Positions 35,916 to 49,400 of a DNA stretch of 64,000 bases are shown piece by piece. Position numbers and translations under genes: made by a program. The DNA comes from Chaunax sp. Z400 (taxonomy: Eukaryota > Chordata > Actinopteri > Lophiiformes > Chaunacidae): assembly GCA_037577475.1 (NCBI GenBank), contig CM075188.1, forward strand, positions 9,112,001-9,176,000, written 5' to 3'. A model generated the notes under the pieces. It saw only the letters and a list, made by a program, of their open reading frames with translations. It was not told where the DNA came from and searched no databases. Position 1 is the first letter of the stretch. Every line of letters begins with the position of its first letter.

Positions 35916-35970
35916 GGAAATTAATCACTGAATTATTTTATTTAAAAAATAAATTCAGTGATTAATTTCC
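35916..35970. repeat. Palindrome in AT-rich DNA
   Basis: GGAAATTAATCACTGAATT at 35916-35934 is the exact reverse complement of 35952-35970, with an AT-rich loop. TTTTAAAAAA runs precede it. Possibly the terminal inverted repeats of a very short MITE. Confidence 0.6.
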
Positions 35971-36044
35971 AGTCTGTCCTTGCAGACACTTTGTTCTGGA
36001 GGCAGCAGTTTTTTTTTTTTTACCCTTTTACGTTAGAAGATGGG

Positions 36045-36240
36045 CAGCATGGTGGAGTAGCGGTTAGCACTGCCTCAGATCAAGAAGGTTCTGGGTTTGA
36101 ATCCTCACCTGGGACCTATGTGTGTGAAGTGTATGTGTTCTCACTATGTCTGCTTGGTTCCCCTGTTTGCTCCAGCTTCTTCCCACAGTCCACAAACATG
36201 CAATATGGGTGAATTGGTGCCTGTGATTACTCACTGTGTG
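36045..36240 (+). mobile_element. tRNA-derived SINE-like copy, family 2
   Basis: The head GGGCAGCATGGTGGAGTAGCGGTTAGC has A-box character, and GGGTTTGAATCC matches the B box with one change. It continues into a CCTGGGACCTATGTGTGTGAAGTGTATGTGTTCTC body and CACAGTCCACAAACATGCA. The same body occurs in reverse at 58180-58400. Confidence 0.6.
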
Positions 36241-39200
36241 ATCTGAGGTCAGTCAGCCATACACAGGGTCAATAGCTCCTCGGCTAACTGAGCTAACAGT
36301 AGCTATAACTTCAGCCATATAATAATATAATAGCTACACCTAACAGTATAGTCGGCAGTAGTTAGCCATTTCCCCTTAAAGACATGGTTGGACATTTTGG
36401 AAAATACTCTTATTTGCTTTTTTTGCCAAGAGTTGGATGAGAACATTGATATGACTCTAAACAGCAAATACAACCTAATGTTACACTCAGGAGACGGTTA
36501 TCTTAGCTTAGCATGAAGACAAAAAGCAAGAGGTAACAGTTAGTTTGGCTCTGTCCAGATAAAAACAGGCTAAAAAGACTGAGATAATTTGTGAGCTTTA
36601 TTGGACCAGGCTGTTTTCCCCTGTTCACAGTCTTTGTGGTATCAAGCTTACATTTTCCTCTCTTCGTCTTAGCATACAAAAACAAGAGTATTAGGCTATC
36701 AATCTTCTAATTCAACTCTCAGCGAACAAGGGAAATTTCCCCAAATCTGAAACTATTCCTTTGGAGTGTTTGACACGTTTGTCGAACCACTATGGTTTGA
36801 AACATTACTGTAACATCAGCAGGATTCCTCACAGCTCTAGGATTTCTTCCCCATCTGATTGAATTCACATCATTTAAACAGAAAACATGCTGTGAAGTGT
36901 TTATTATAATCAGAGGACACAAACTGTTAAATTCTCTCCATCTCTTTCAATAGAAGCTAATGATCTGTACATATTCAGTCTTATTTGAGATACATAACTT
37001 AACATTTTATCTTTCCTCTATGCCAGACTGTCTCTGGCATTTCATACTTCTTACTTATATTCTCTCCTTAATAGATTTTCTTCCTCGACCATCTTACTCA
37101 TGACTGTGTTGTTTGTGTTTGTGTCTGTGTGAGTGTGTTTACTCATGCTGTCCACATGTGGGGTCTCATTCTGAGTGGACTTATCAGGCTAGTCATAGGA
37201 TTAGCCCTGATTCTCCCCCTGAAACTAGTGTCAGATTAACAGGTACCCATGCCTTCATAAGCCATCTGTAATGTAGACATAAGCTGTTATCTCAGCCAGG
37301 CCAGCCTCGACCGTCTATCACCACCTAAGATCAATGGAAACACTTAATGATTATATTACTGCCATTTATTCAGTGATGGTTAATTGTGAAATGGGCCATA
37401 ATGTGTAAGGAAAATTGTACATATTACTGCGGGTCTTAATGATATTAATACACATAAACATATTGATACTTCATGGCATGTCAGTTATTTGCCATCATAT
37501 TGATTATAATATATGAATATAATATAAATTTCAATTGATAAATAACTCTTCATTGAATTTCAAAAGCAAATATTGCTAATATAACATCATCACCCACAAC
37601 TATCTTTTTTCTATAATGCACCTAAGTGTTAGTTATGTATACGTGTTGTTGTAACAGCGACACATACATAACTTATATTGAACAGCTGTATGTATTATAA
37701 AAAAGCAATAAGACTTATAAATGAGGTGGATATAAGAGAACATTATTCATTTTATGGAGTTAAACTGTAGAGTTCTCTGGACACAGATTAAAAGATATGA
37801 GCTATCTGAATAAGATTTACATCAGGATGATTGTTATGATTGTTTTGAGTATGTTTTGTTTCATTTTATATAATTTGTGAAAAAGGAGATGGACATCTGT
37901 ATATACAGTATTTGATGTTATCATTAAGAGAAGGACATATAAGTTTTTTCTTCTTGCTCCTTTTTCGATCATGTCATGTGTGTGAATAGTTTTGGTTTAA
38001 ATGCTTATTTGTTATGTAATAATTGTATTGGAAATTATTCACTGAACCTAGCAAAATAAACCGATCTCCACTGAACTAATGTAAATCTAAAGGTAGAAAG
38101 ATGTTGTAACAGACTCACATCAACACTGCATAAAAACAAACACAAAGCATTAGATGACTCTAATCTTAAAAAAACACAGATGACCAGAGATGGAAATCAG
38201 GGGGTGCCAGCAGACAGAGGGACAGAGATGGATGTAGGGAGGATGAGGATGAGGAAGAGAGGGATGAACGGATTAAGGTGGTCGATACTTTGGTTCCTCT
38301 CCCAGACTGAGAGATGACACTAAAGCTGTTAATTCATTCCCTCTCTCACCCCTCCTTCCCTCATCACATAGTTGCTCTCTGCTCCATCATCCTCTTTGCA
38401 GGATTATGATATTTGAATGTAATTTCTACTGCAACAGACACTTAATAGCCAATACAAATGTGTTTCGGGACAACAATCAGTCAGATTAATCAATGCCTCA
38501 GGGTTAACAATAATTCATATACAGATGTCAGAAAAGAACAAAAGACAAGAAAAAAACACATTTGAATCTAGATATTTATAGTAATGATGCATTTTAGTGA
38601 TAGTTTAGTTAGAGGAGCTCCTCCACAGTTCACCTGCTGTTATGTCCAGCTGCAACATTATTTTACACACTATTCATTCTTACATGTCTTTGTGACTTAT
38701 GCACATACATGTCTGTATACATATTTGCATTACTGTGTGTCAGAAATTGTGTATTTTAGTATGGAAGTTCTGGAACAGCACTCATGATGTCTAACATCAC
38801 TTAGCATTCGAGCATTTAATCAAACTACAGAGTCCCTTTTAACAATTCTAATGATAGATTTATTGTTTTTAGAACCTATAAATAGAATTAGCTTATTAGT
38901 ATAATCGATTATCGTTCTGTAATTTTCATAAAATGTGCTTAAATTTGCACATTAAATTAGAAAAAAAAACAACTTTTTCCTTAATCCCACATTTTTAATC
39001 CACAATGAGTTGCATGTCAACTCATGTCTAATCCTTTGTAGGTGGTATTTTTGATAGTAATATCTGTCCATTTTTATTTAAATGCATTCCTATAGACATC
39101 CAATGTATTTATATCTGAGTCATTGTGCACTGTAAAGACAATGCAGATATTTGAAAATGCTCATAACTACATTCACCAATTTAACATAAACATATGATGA

Positions 39201-39599
39201 CATAACGATGGGGCATGATTTATATATTGCATTAAAGTCTATCAAGGCTCATTCAGTCATTATGTTTATAACTCAATACCTGTATGAAGTACAAACTCTT
39301 TAAATAAACTGGCCACTGAACACATTAAGGATGCCTTAAAATTCTTTGCACTGTCAACATTTAAATTAAATAAGAATAATAAGAATTAAGTTGCTGAACA
39401 GATATTTCAGGATTTGGAAATTGCTTCCATAGAAATGCATACTAGAGATAAAGTCATCCAAAAATCATTACAATCACCAAGCAAATTGAACAGCAGTCAG
39501 TCACACACACTTCCTGTAAGAAAGGTTTCTGTTCTTATACATTTTTGAACTGTAGCATCACAGCCCAGGCTCATAGAGTTTATTTTACATAACTAAAAA

Positions 39600-39900
39600 G
39601 GAACTTAAACTTAAGATAAACCATATACAACAAAACCAACAGGTTGGAAACCAGGGAGAAAGACATTGGCTGAATACTCAACACAACACCAGGTGAGCAG
39701 GTGGAAACAATCAGACAATCACACACTGGAGGGAAAAATGTTAAAGGAGAAGACACACTGATAAACTAACATAAAACAGGGCAAACATAGCCACAGAGGG
39801 AATGACTAAAAACTAAAAACACCGAACACTGAAACAGAGGCAGGAGAACCAAAAGGTATATAAAAAAAAAAGATCACAATAACAAACAAACAAAAAACAC
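39600..39900. repeat. Possible A-rich dispersed repeat
   Basis: An A-rich stretch with AGGTGGAAACAATCAGACAATC and repeated ACTAAAAAC/ACAAACAAACA words resembles the internal text of some non-autonomous fish transposons. The ends are not identifiable. Confidence 0.25.
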
Positions 39901-42900
39901 GGCATGGAAATAGACTTTCAAAAAAAAAAAAAGGAAATGGCAACCTAAATACCGAACCCTGCAAATCCTGCTGACTTTAGTGGTCCCTTCAGTAGCATGT
40001 TATCATGGTGACATTAAGCTAAAAGCATCACAGAGCCACTAGCATGGCTGTAGCTCTTGTTTCAAAATACCTATAGAAGAACTTTTGGTTAATTAATTCT
40101 GGAGTTCTTAACATAAAATCTAACAATATAATTATTTATCCGTCTTATTTCTTGTTGGTGCTTACTCTTGCACATTTCTGTGATTTCACCTGCGATGGCA
40201 CATATTTTTGTAGCAAAGAGCTGAAAAACCTTTCTGTACATAACTTGCTTCCAACAATAGTTATATAAATAATATAATTTCATAATCCTGATTAGCTGTA
40301 GCCAGTAACTGTGCAGGTTATGTGTACATGTTAATAAGCTGAAATGTGACTGATGCTGTTTGAACAGGTCTGTCTAACAAACAGGCTGCTGGGCCACCCA
40401 TTAGGGAGACGGTTCCCATGACGACCTAGCTGAAGAGCTCACTTATGACCTTTAGTACACATGGTTGTAATTGCATTAAATTACACTGCATCTCATCGTT
40501 GTCTGTTTGCTGCTGTCATTTCCTATGAAACTGCTGTGTTGTGAATGTCATCTGGCAGGCCTACTGTGAGGTGCAACATGCAAATAGACTTTCACAGCTT
40601 GCTCATGTTCCAACAGCATGGAGGAAGATGTAAAAGAACCTCATTCAGGATTGAATATTATTAAAGGCCATTTTTAGAGATTTGTTATATGTAAAAGTAG
40701 TTTTCAGATTTTTGTGTCTTTTGAACATGAACTGAACATTCCATTAAGGCCTTTCCTCACACACAGTGGATCCTCCCTCAACCTGGAAAGAAAAGGATTT
40801 GGATTTTTCGAGGGGTATTGTGTGAGCATGATATTACACATTGCTTTGGACTGCCTGCATCATTTTATTTTCATGCATTTTTCTCCTCTACCCACACATG
40901 TTCTCTCTCTGACTCCTCTCTTCCCTTGGCCTTTATGTGATCATGTTGCTTGGTAACTGGAGAAGAAAGATGAGAAGTGTAGGTTGTGTTAGGGTGCCTC
41001 TTGTGTGATGTGGTGTGTTTTCACATCAGCTCTAAGGAACGCGGTGCAGTATGTAACAAAGCCAAATCACACTGTGACATGATGTAATGACATTCATATA
41101 GGGGATCCCAATCAATGTAACAGTATAATGTGGAACTTAATATGCAGAATAAGAAATGTACTGTATATGCTTGCAAAAATACTTTAAAAGTTTTTTTTAA
41201 GGAAATAGAAATAGAAAAATGAACTATTCTTGTATCACAGTTTGGTTAAAATATGAACTTTCACAGTAAAATCTATTTATTTAGTATATAAAATCTCAAA
41301 GCTCCACTTTCTGCATCTATTCTATTGACAATTCATCAACAGCGGCCACATTAATTTCAGGAGAAATAATAACAGGCAAGGACTCACTAAAGTCACTTCC
41401 ACACTAGATTTGAGGAGGAGTGGAAGTAAAATTTTAAACCAATACTGGGATTATATTTCACTGTCCTGTTATGAAGTCATTGTTGCTAAGATTGCCAATA
41501 CTCTCCCTGTAATCTCACCATAAATCAAAGTTAAATTGCTTCAGAAGAGACTCTCTCACTGCTCACACAGAGTGAAAGTGGATGGGATATAAAGTCATAT
41601 TTTATGTGGAAAACTGCAGTGACTCATTTACAGGGATATGGCTGAATGATTATTATAGATGCAAGTCACACATGCAGGATGTCCCTCATCTGAGCAACCC
41701 ACAACAGGGAAGAAGAGAAACCTGTGTTTATGTCTACAGCAGATGCCTAAAAGAAATAATAATAAAAATAAATATTCAGTGAACACAGTAATTTGTCTCA
41801 GAAGTGAAAAACCTTCTTGAAATTTCCTCAGAGGCCATTTAGTCATTAAAAATAAATTCCTGACTGGGTGGAAAAACTCTCTCTTCATCTCCACTTCAAC
41901 AAACTGAAAAGATTTCCTCGCTCGTAAGCAGTATTCTTTCTCATTTCTGACTCGTTACAGCATCTTTAGAAAAAAGGTCAGGGCATGGTTGCTAATGACA
42001 ACCTGGAGACTGCTGCTTTGCTCATCATTCCTATGAGTGTTTCCCAGTGGCTACCTCATTTGTGAGGATCAGTCGCCCCCTGCTGTTTTTCTTTGACTTC
42101 TAGGAATATATGAGATTGTCATGACAACCGTAGAGAAGCATGTTATAAGTCAGGAAGTACATTTTGCATCAAATCAGTGAGTTACTGTGAAACCATGCGT
42201 TATTAGCTGGTTACTTAATTATAGACTTAATTATATCACTGTTTAGGATAATAATGAACTAATTAGAAAGTGCTATTAATTAGCAATAGTTATGTTATGG
42301 CTTATAATTAACAGTTTTACATGTACGTGCTATGGTAACTGACTTCTTTGGTCACTTGGGGGGAGCAGCAACAGCAGACACAGAAGATTTACATTCATTC
42401 AGTCGTGTTTCTGTCCACCTCTCTCTCCTTTTAGCTCCGTTTCCACCAACTCCTGAGAGAAATATCTGGCTGTGTGCAAAATGCTCCACAGATGTTACAG
42501 TATGATCACTAACTAGCCTGCTGTCTGGTCCTTGACACTTTGAGATTGGTGAGAATAAATCAAAACAATTGCGGCCGTAAATACAAAAGGTTATGCTGCT
42601 ATAAAGCTCCATAAAACTGGGTTTCTCACAACAAGCGACCCCTTTCCCAAAATAAAATACTAATGTAATCCATTGTTAACAGAAAAATATTAATTAAAGC
42701 TACCTTAGCAGAAGTAATACATTTAATGTGATTTGATTTTAGGTACTGCACAGATAAGAAACACTCTGATTGGCGTAACAGCCAATAATAATGCTTAAAA
42801 ATGAGTCATAGTTGTTTTATATTAGCATTTTATTCATACAGTGAGAGTGCTCATACATAATATTTATTTTTATAAAATATATTACCTTTCAGTTTCTGAA

Positions 42901-43412
42901 AGCAAAACTAGATATAAATAACAAGTTTCATCTGATAAGAAGCAACTCATTTTCAAGTGTCAACCAAGGCAATCAACTTCAGCGGTCAAAAATGCATCGC
43001 AGATTTAAGAAATCACATTCTAATAAAGACTTTTCTTCTGTCTATCAAAAGCCACAATGCTCGAACACTCAGCCCACCATCCACCAACACAAAGACAATG
43101 ATCATTTGGGTTGTCTTAAGTAGCAAATACTGTTAAAATACTGTGGCCACAGAAAGATGTGAGCGGGTTTCACGTGAGAGAAAAGTAAAGACAGAAACAG
43201 TCGGGATGACGAGGGAGGAAAGTGACAATAAGGAAAGTGAGTGATTCAACTGAAGCGAGTGACTCATGCCTCCTGATGTCTGTCACGTTGCACTGTGAGA
43301 CATTTTCTCTCTGGCTCTCCCCTCCTTGAATGTTTTTCCTTATTTCCTTGTTGATGAAATGCTCCACAGTTGTCATGACAACGCGTTGGCCTGACAGTGC
43401 CAGGTGAATTTC

Positions 43413-46400
43413 TCACAACAGCTCGCTGTGACCGGGGGCGGAGTTGAGGCTGTCTGTAAGGGAGGACATAACAGGAACATGATCACTGGTTAGGAAATAC
43501 TGTGGTTGATCAATACTAGTATCTACTCAATGAGCGATCACAACATTTGGTAACATACAGTTAAGGATCTACTTAATTATCATTGTACATGTTTATAGAT
43601 AGCAATTTAATGGACATGCTCTACAGTAGTAAGATGCTGTGGTTTGGATTTCACACACATAAACACAAATAAAAACAGAGAGACATGTACCAGACAGGTC
43701 CAGTGACTTATTTCTGTTTTGGGGTAGTCTAGGTTTTTTCACGGGGGGTTTGCGATTTGGGGGCTTCTCAACGTTATTAGGGCTTTCCCTGTCAGTGCCT
43801 GAGTTCAGTGAGGGCAAAAAACACAAATTAACAGTTATATGCAGACACTTTACACACAGATCAACAAACAGGACAACATAAATAGATATAGAGTGTGTAA
43901 CAACCTGTTAAATAATATCAGTGTCTGTGATGTGGAAAAAAATAATTGTACCTGCGTCACAAGACATGGCCTTTCTATTTCTCTGTGGTTTCACTGGTGC
44001 CTGAGGCCTCAATCCTTCTTCACCTGAACATTTATCAAAGGAAAATGAATTAATAACATTTATTTACATACACCGTTGAAGGAAACTCATTTTGGCCGCT
44101 TGTATGAGCAATCACATTATTTTGAGAGATCCTGTCCATGAATGTCACAAACAGGAGCGATGATGAGGGGCAGCTTTGGCAGAGTCCAATACCCATTGAG
44201 AACATGTCTGCCGAGAATATGGACGCAACTCTCACGATGGTCATATGGTGACCGGATGGCTTGTAATAATGGCTCCAGCATCCCACACTCCCGCAGTTCC
44301 CCCCCACAGGACTCCCCAGGAGGTGTCGAAACTTCCCTGTAGCCGATTCATTGGAGTCTTCAAATTGTTCTTAGTCTGGCCCATCCCCTGTGACGAATTA
44401 GCCTTGGCAGACCCTACCAGGGGCTACTGCCCCAGACAACACAGCTCCTTTGATGTCAAGACTCCAGGAAGTCCTCTGTGCCAGGACAAGAACAAGTCCA
44501 ACACCTACTTACTGTATGCAAAGCTAAGTTAACCCACTCCTGGCTTTAGCTTCGTAAGTTTATATGAGTGTGGTACCAATCTTTTCATTTGTCTCTTGGA
44601 AGAGCAAACAACTGTATTTCCCAAAATATTATATTTGAAATATTCCCCAAATTCCCTATTCAGTTAAAGTTTCCACTTCAACTTTTAGTTCACAGATAGA
44701 CGAGAACAAAATATGAACAACTCAAAGAAACAGGTTCTTGACTGGGCAACATTAAGCTACATCTAATATACGAGGAATAAATATTCCAAACTACAGTTTG
44801 AAAAAACGCAAAAAGTATACCATTGACTGTGATACTGAAGTCAGGTCAGCATCTGAGAAATGATTCTCATAATGTGAATACAACTGAGCTAATTAAGCTA
44901 TCAACATCACTTTAAGTTGTTACCTCCGCAATGGAGCTTATATTTTCACTGTAGTCCGTTGGTTGGTTGGTTTGTCAGCAGAATTATGCAAAAACTGCTG
45001 ATTTCCATGAAACTTGGTAGAAAGACGGTACAGGAAAGAACTAATTAAATCTGTTGTGCAGATGATTTCTTTTGCGACTTTTTCCCTAATTACTCAAAAA
45101 CTGCAAACATGGGTCAGCAGCCAAGCTGTACAGACATTTAAAGGATGGCTTGGCCTTTGAGGAGGTATGAAATTTCACACATGTTTTGCTGGGGTCCTAA
45201 AGGTGTGCATCTCATAATTGGTTTCTTCACCTTGCTTTTTTTTTTGCATTTTAAAGCATGTTTGAACTTAGGCAGTTTTCATGTCATTCAGCTATTATTC
45301 TACTATAACAGGGGTTATGGTCTATCCACATCAGCACAAAAAGAGCTTTTCCAATAGCAGAGTATCTGTGTCCTGTGTCTAGTTCTCCCTCGAATTGTCA
45401 AAATGTTAGGAAATATATACCATTATCCTTGTCAAAAACTATTAGTAATTTTGAAATTTAGTAGGAGAACAAGTGGAGAGGAGCTAGAGAGGTCAACCAC
45501 CTTTTGGAAGGTTGGTGGTTCGATCCCCTGTCCCTGCGGTCTAAATGTTTCATCGGTATGTGACTCATTTTGTGAATGGTTGCATGAAAGCCTCTGTGTG
45601 TGAATTGTGTCGTAAATATCTTTGAGCTGTCAGTCAGAATAGAAATGTTAAATACAGTCTATTATCATTTTAGTAGTAGTATTACAGTAATATTATTTAA
45701 TTATTATAGATTCAAATACAGTGATCATACTGTAAATATACAGTAATTTACTGACAGAACTCTTAAAGTATTGTTTTGTAAATTTACAAGAATACAGTAA
45801 TGAACTGTATATGTATTAATTTCTAGTGATATATTGTAATTCTAAAATACAGAAAAAAAAATAGTAAGAAAAATACAGTAGTGCAGGTGAAGCTCTTGCC
45901 GGTTCATTACAGTGTACTAGTTGAGTTACCTTGACTTGCAGCCCTGTCTGGTAATCCATGCACAGGGTTGCTAACAGGAGGCGGCACAGGAGGAGGAGGC
46001 AAGTTCCTCTCATTGGTTGATTCTTTTGGAAAACTCACAAACGAGGACGTCTTTGGCTGTTGTTTTTTTTTGGGATCAGAACAGAAAACATGAACAAATC
46101 AAAAGGACAAAGACAATTATTACAACAGCTCCATTTGCTCTAGATTTACAGTAAACATTGATGGGCTTGTGAATACTGTAGATTTTTTTTTTTTTTTTTA
46201 CAAAACCATGCATGGCTCTAAATTGCAGACCTTTTCTGGAATCGGAGGAGGTTGACCCTCCGAGTCTCTTCTTTTTTCTCTCTCTTTCTTTTCCATCTTT
46301 CCAGGATCCTTCTCTGTGTCTCCTTCCTCTTCTGCATCAACAGATTAAAAAGAGGCACTTGTCTCCTAGCTTTATGGTTTGCACAGAGCGTGGTCAAAAA

Positions 46401-49400
46401 CTCTTAACGAAAGCTAAAATCTCCATCAGAACCAACGTGCAGCACATAAACGCGGATGACAGTGACGTACCTGGTAGAGCGTCTGAGCTCTCGAGTCGAT
46501 GCCTCGGCCTCAGTTTGGACAGGTTTGGTTTGCTGCTTTGTGGAGGGGGATCTGGTTTGGATGAACAAGGAGCAACTCGACCTCCTCCTCCACTGCTCCT
46601 CCATCCCTCTGTAAACCCTCCACCGTCATCGGGACACATTTGTCTGTCTCCCTGCGTGTCCTGCTGATGCCAGTCTGTAGCTGCTGCCTCTGTGCTTTTC
46701 GGCAGAATTGTTTCCTGTTTTGGCGAAGGCGTCCTGTCCGATGGGTACGGTGGCAGCGGCCTTTGAGCCAAATTAAGCACCTGCACTTGTCTCTCTGTCT
46801 TCCTGCTCAGATGTCTGCCCTCAGTCCACTGATTGTCAACCTGCATGTCCATCGGCCTGCTCTCTGACCACGACCTGTCTATCTGCCTCCCACCCATCCA
46901 CTGTCTTTCGATCTTTCTGTCAATCTGCCGCTGAGTGTGTCTGTCAACTGTCCACTGTCTGTCCATGTGTTTGTCCGGGTGTCTACTCTCAGTCCAGTAC
47001 CTGTCTGTTTGTCTGTCTGTTGTCCTCGGCTCACCAAAAGTTCTCTCTTGCAGCTTGTTGTCAAACCTCTGTCTCTCTACGTGTTTCTCAGCATGTGGAT
47101 CGCTCTGCTTCACCTCCATCCACAGCTTGTCTGCTTGCAGCACGTCTGTTGTCCTCTGTTTGTCGCTCACCCAGTATTTGTCTTTCTGTACCGGCTGCTC
47201 AAAGACTGCATCCATTTCAGATTTCTGTCAAAACACAAGAGGAGGCAAAACAAAAGATCACACCAGAGGCATACTTCTAGTCAAATTAAAGCAGTAAATC
47301 ACACTGACTGTACCTCTCTGGGAGAATAAAAGGGGTGTTTGCTTCCTCCCACGCCTGGGTGAGGGGTGCCCACTGGTGGCGGACTCAAAACAACAGTGTT
47401 TTTCCCCTGGTGATTGTTCATTTTCCCATCAGCCCCTTCGTTGGGGGATCCAGCTCTGGCAGTGGACCTCGGAGGCTGAAGGAGTGTGTATACATTCTCT
47501 GTGGCTGTCCTACAAGTCAGAGGAGACTGAAGACGTTAGCCTGCTGATGTTTCCACCGACTGAAATGTAAAAAGCTTTGATGACGGTCTTATTATGAAAT
47601 ATCACTTTTCTGGCAGAAACGGGCTATCCTGAAATCCTAATCTGTATGTACATGCAGTGTTTTCATTTCTAATCTCTTGACTTTGAATTGGAGCCACCGG
47701 CCGTCATCTACATCTGTGCACACACACTGGTATCAGCCTGCCGGCTCGTTGGCAACTATCAGCCATTTCTTGTATCAACAAAAAGTAAGGGAGATTTAGA
47801 GTAATATTTGTCAGTGCATTTATGGAGCTCAGTGCTGCTTACTTTTTGAAGAGACAGCCTGCAAAATAAGTGAGGCTGTAGAGCAGAAAATGGGAGCATC
47901 ATATGCATCATATGAGCATGTCTATTCAAAGTTATACTGTATCTGTAAGTGGAGTCTCCGCCTGTGTTGTGTGTGTGCAAACACAAACCCTGTGGGTGCT
48001 GTAGAAACAGTGTGACACCCGTCTCCGTAAACCTCTGCCTCAGGCTCCGGCCCCTGATTCGACAAAGTTTGGTTGCGATTCTTACGGAAACCGAAGATGG
48101 CCAGCATGTTTCTCCTCTTCTTCCTCCTGAGCGAGTGAGCTTTGTGTAGCGAGGAGAGCTGACTGAGAGAGATGAGAAAGGGTGAATGTCGAAACCAGGC
48201 GGCTCTGTTAATGCGTCACTGAATTATCAGAGCCATCCACAGTTGTCTGTTTTTGCCTCTGGTACATTGGCAGTTTGAGTGTTGCTAGGTTATGCCTCTT
48301 CGGTACACAATGATTTATCCAAAGTTAACTTTTTTATTTTATAAATGTAATCATAGTAAAAGCACTGGCTTCACCTGATGATCTGAAAAGCTGTGGCTGC
48401 TGCTCCTGAATGCTGCAGTGCCAAAATAAAGGCTTACCAAACTTGAACCATCTAAACATCCGTATGTTAAAGGGTCTTTTGTAAGATTGTCATAGGACCA
48501 AGCACTCATTTTCAATAAAAGGATGATCAAATTTACATAATCACGATGATTTTCACCACAGCCACATCAGATCAACCAACATACAAATCAACAGCATCCA
48601 GTAACCAAGTAATCAATTCTGTCTTTTCATACCTGACCTCGAATGTTCAAAACAGCCAGCTCCAGCTCCACTAATCATCAAAGAGCGATAAAATCAGTGC
48701 TTCACATGAGATTATGGACTGCAGATTCAATTGGCTCTGAACGTAACAACAGCCAGCAGGACGCACCAAACAAGCCAAACCTCGACGTGAAATTATTTCA
48801 AAGACAGAAAGCATGCTGGTCAGAGAAACACAAACACACTTAAATTCTGAAAATAAGGCAAGCCTGAGCCAGTTAAGACAAAGCCTCAGGAAAGGTGGGA
48901 GAACACAGGAGAAATGATCAGTGATTTATTCTTATTTTTGTTAAGTATTTATGTGCAAGGCTAAGTTACTCATGTTTCTTATGAAAACATCACACTTAAA
49001 GGAATATACAATTTAATCTCATCTAGCCTGACGTATTTGCTGGTAGTCTTTAAGTTATGTGAGACAGGAGAGACTTTTTTTCACACAATGTCAAACAAGT
49101 TGTTTTGGTTGGTACAGTATGGCACTGAGGCCATCAACCAAGGTTACATGTTATATTTCAACTGAAGTATTTATTACTTTAACTCACTTTTATTGTAAAA
49201 GTGTAATTAGTGTAGTCATACTGTGTCTTTCACTTTGCCTCTTTTAGCTATTGAGACATTCTGTACTATTTTGTAATACACACACAAATGCCAATTATTA
49301 ATAACACATTTTTGTATCCTAAAAATCTTACTCTTCTGTTGTCTTCCACAATGCACTTCAGTAAAAGCTATGTTATTGATTCTGTATTCTCATGTATTTA

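Noticed and set aside
44245..44532. 95-residue plus-strand frame
   Set aside because: It is antisense to a LINE reverse-transcriptase fragment.
46212..47329. Plus-strand frames rich in Cys, Leu and Ser
   Set aside because: They are antisense shadows of the carmil3 repeat exon, whose strand is fixed by phase-matching neighbours.
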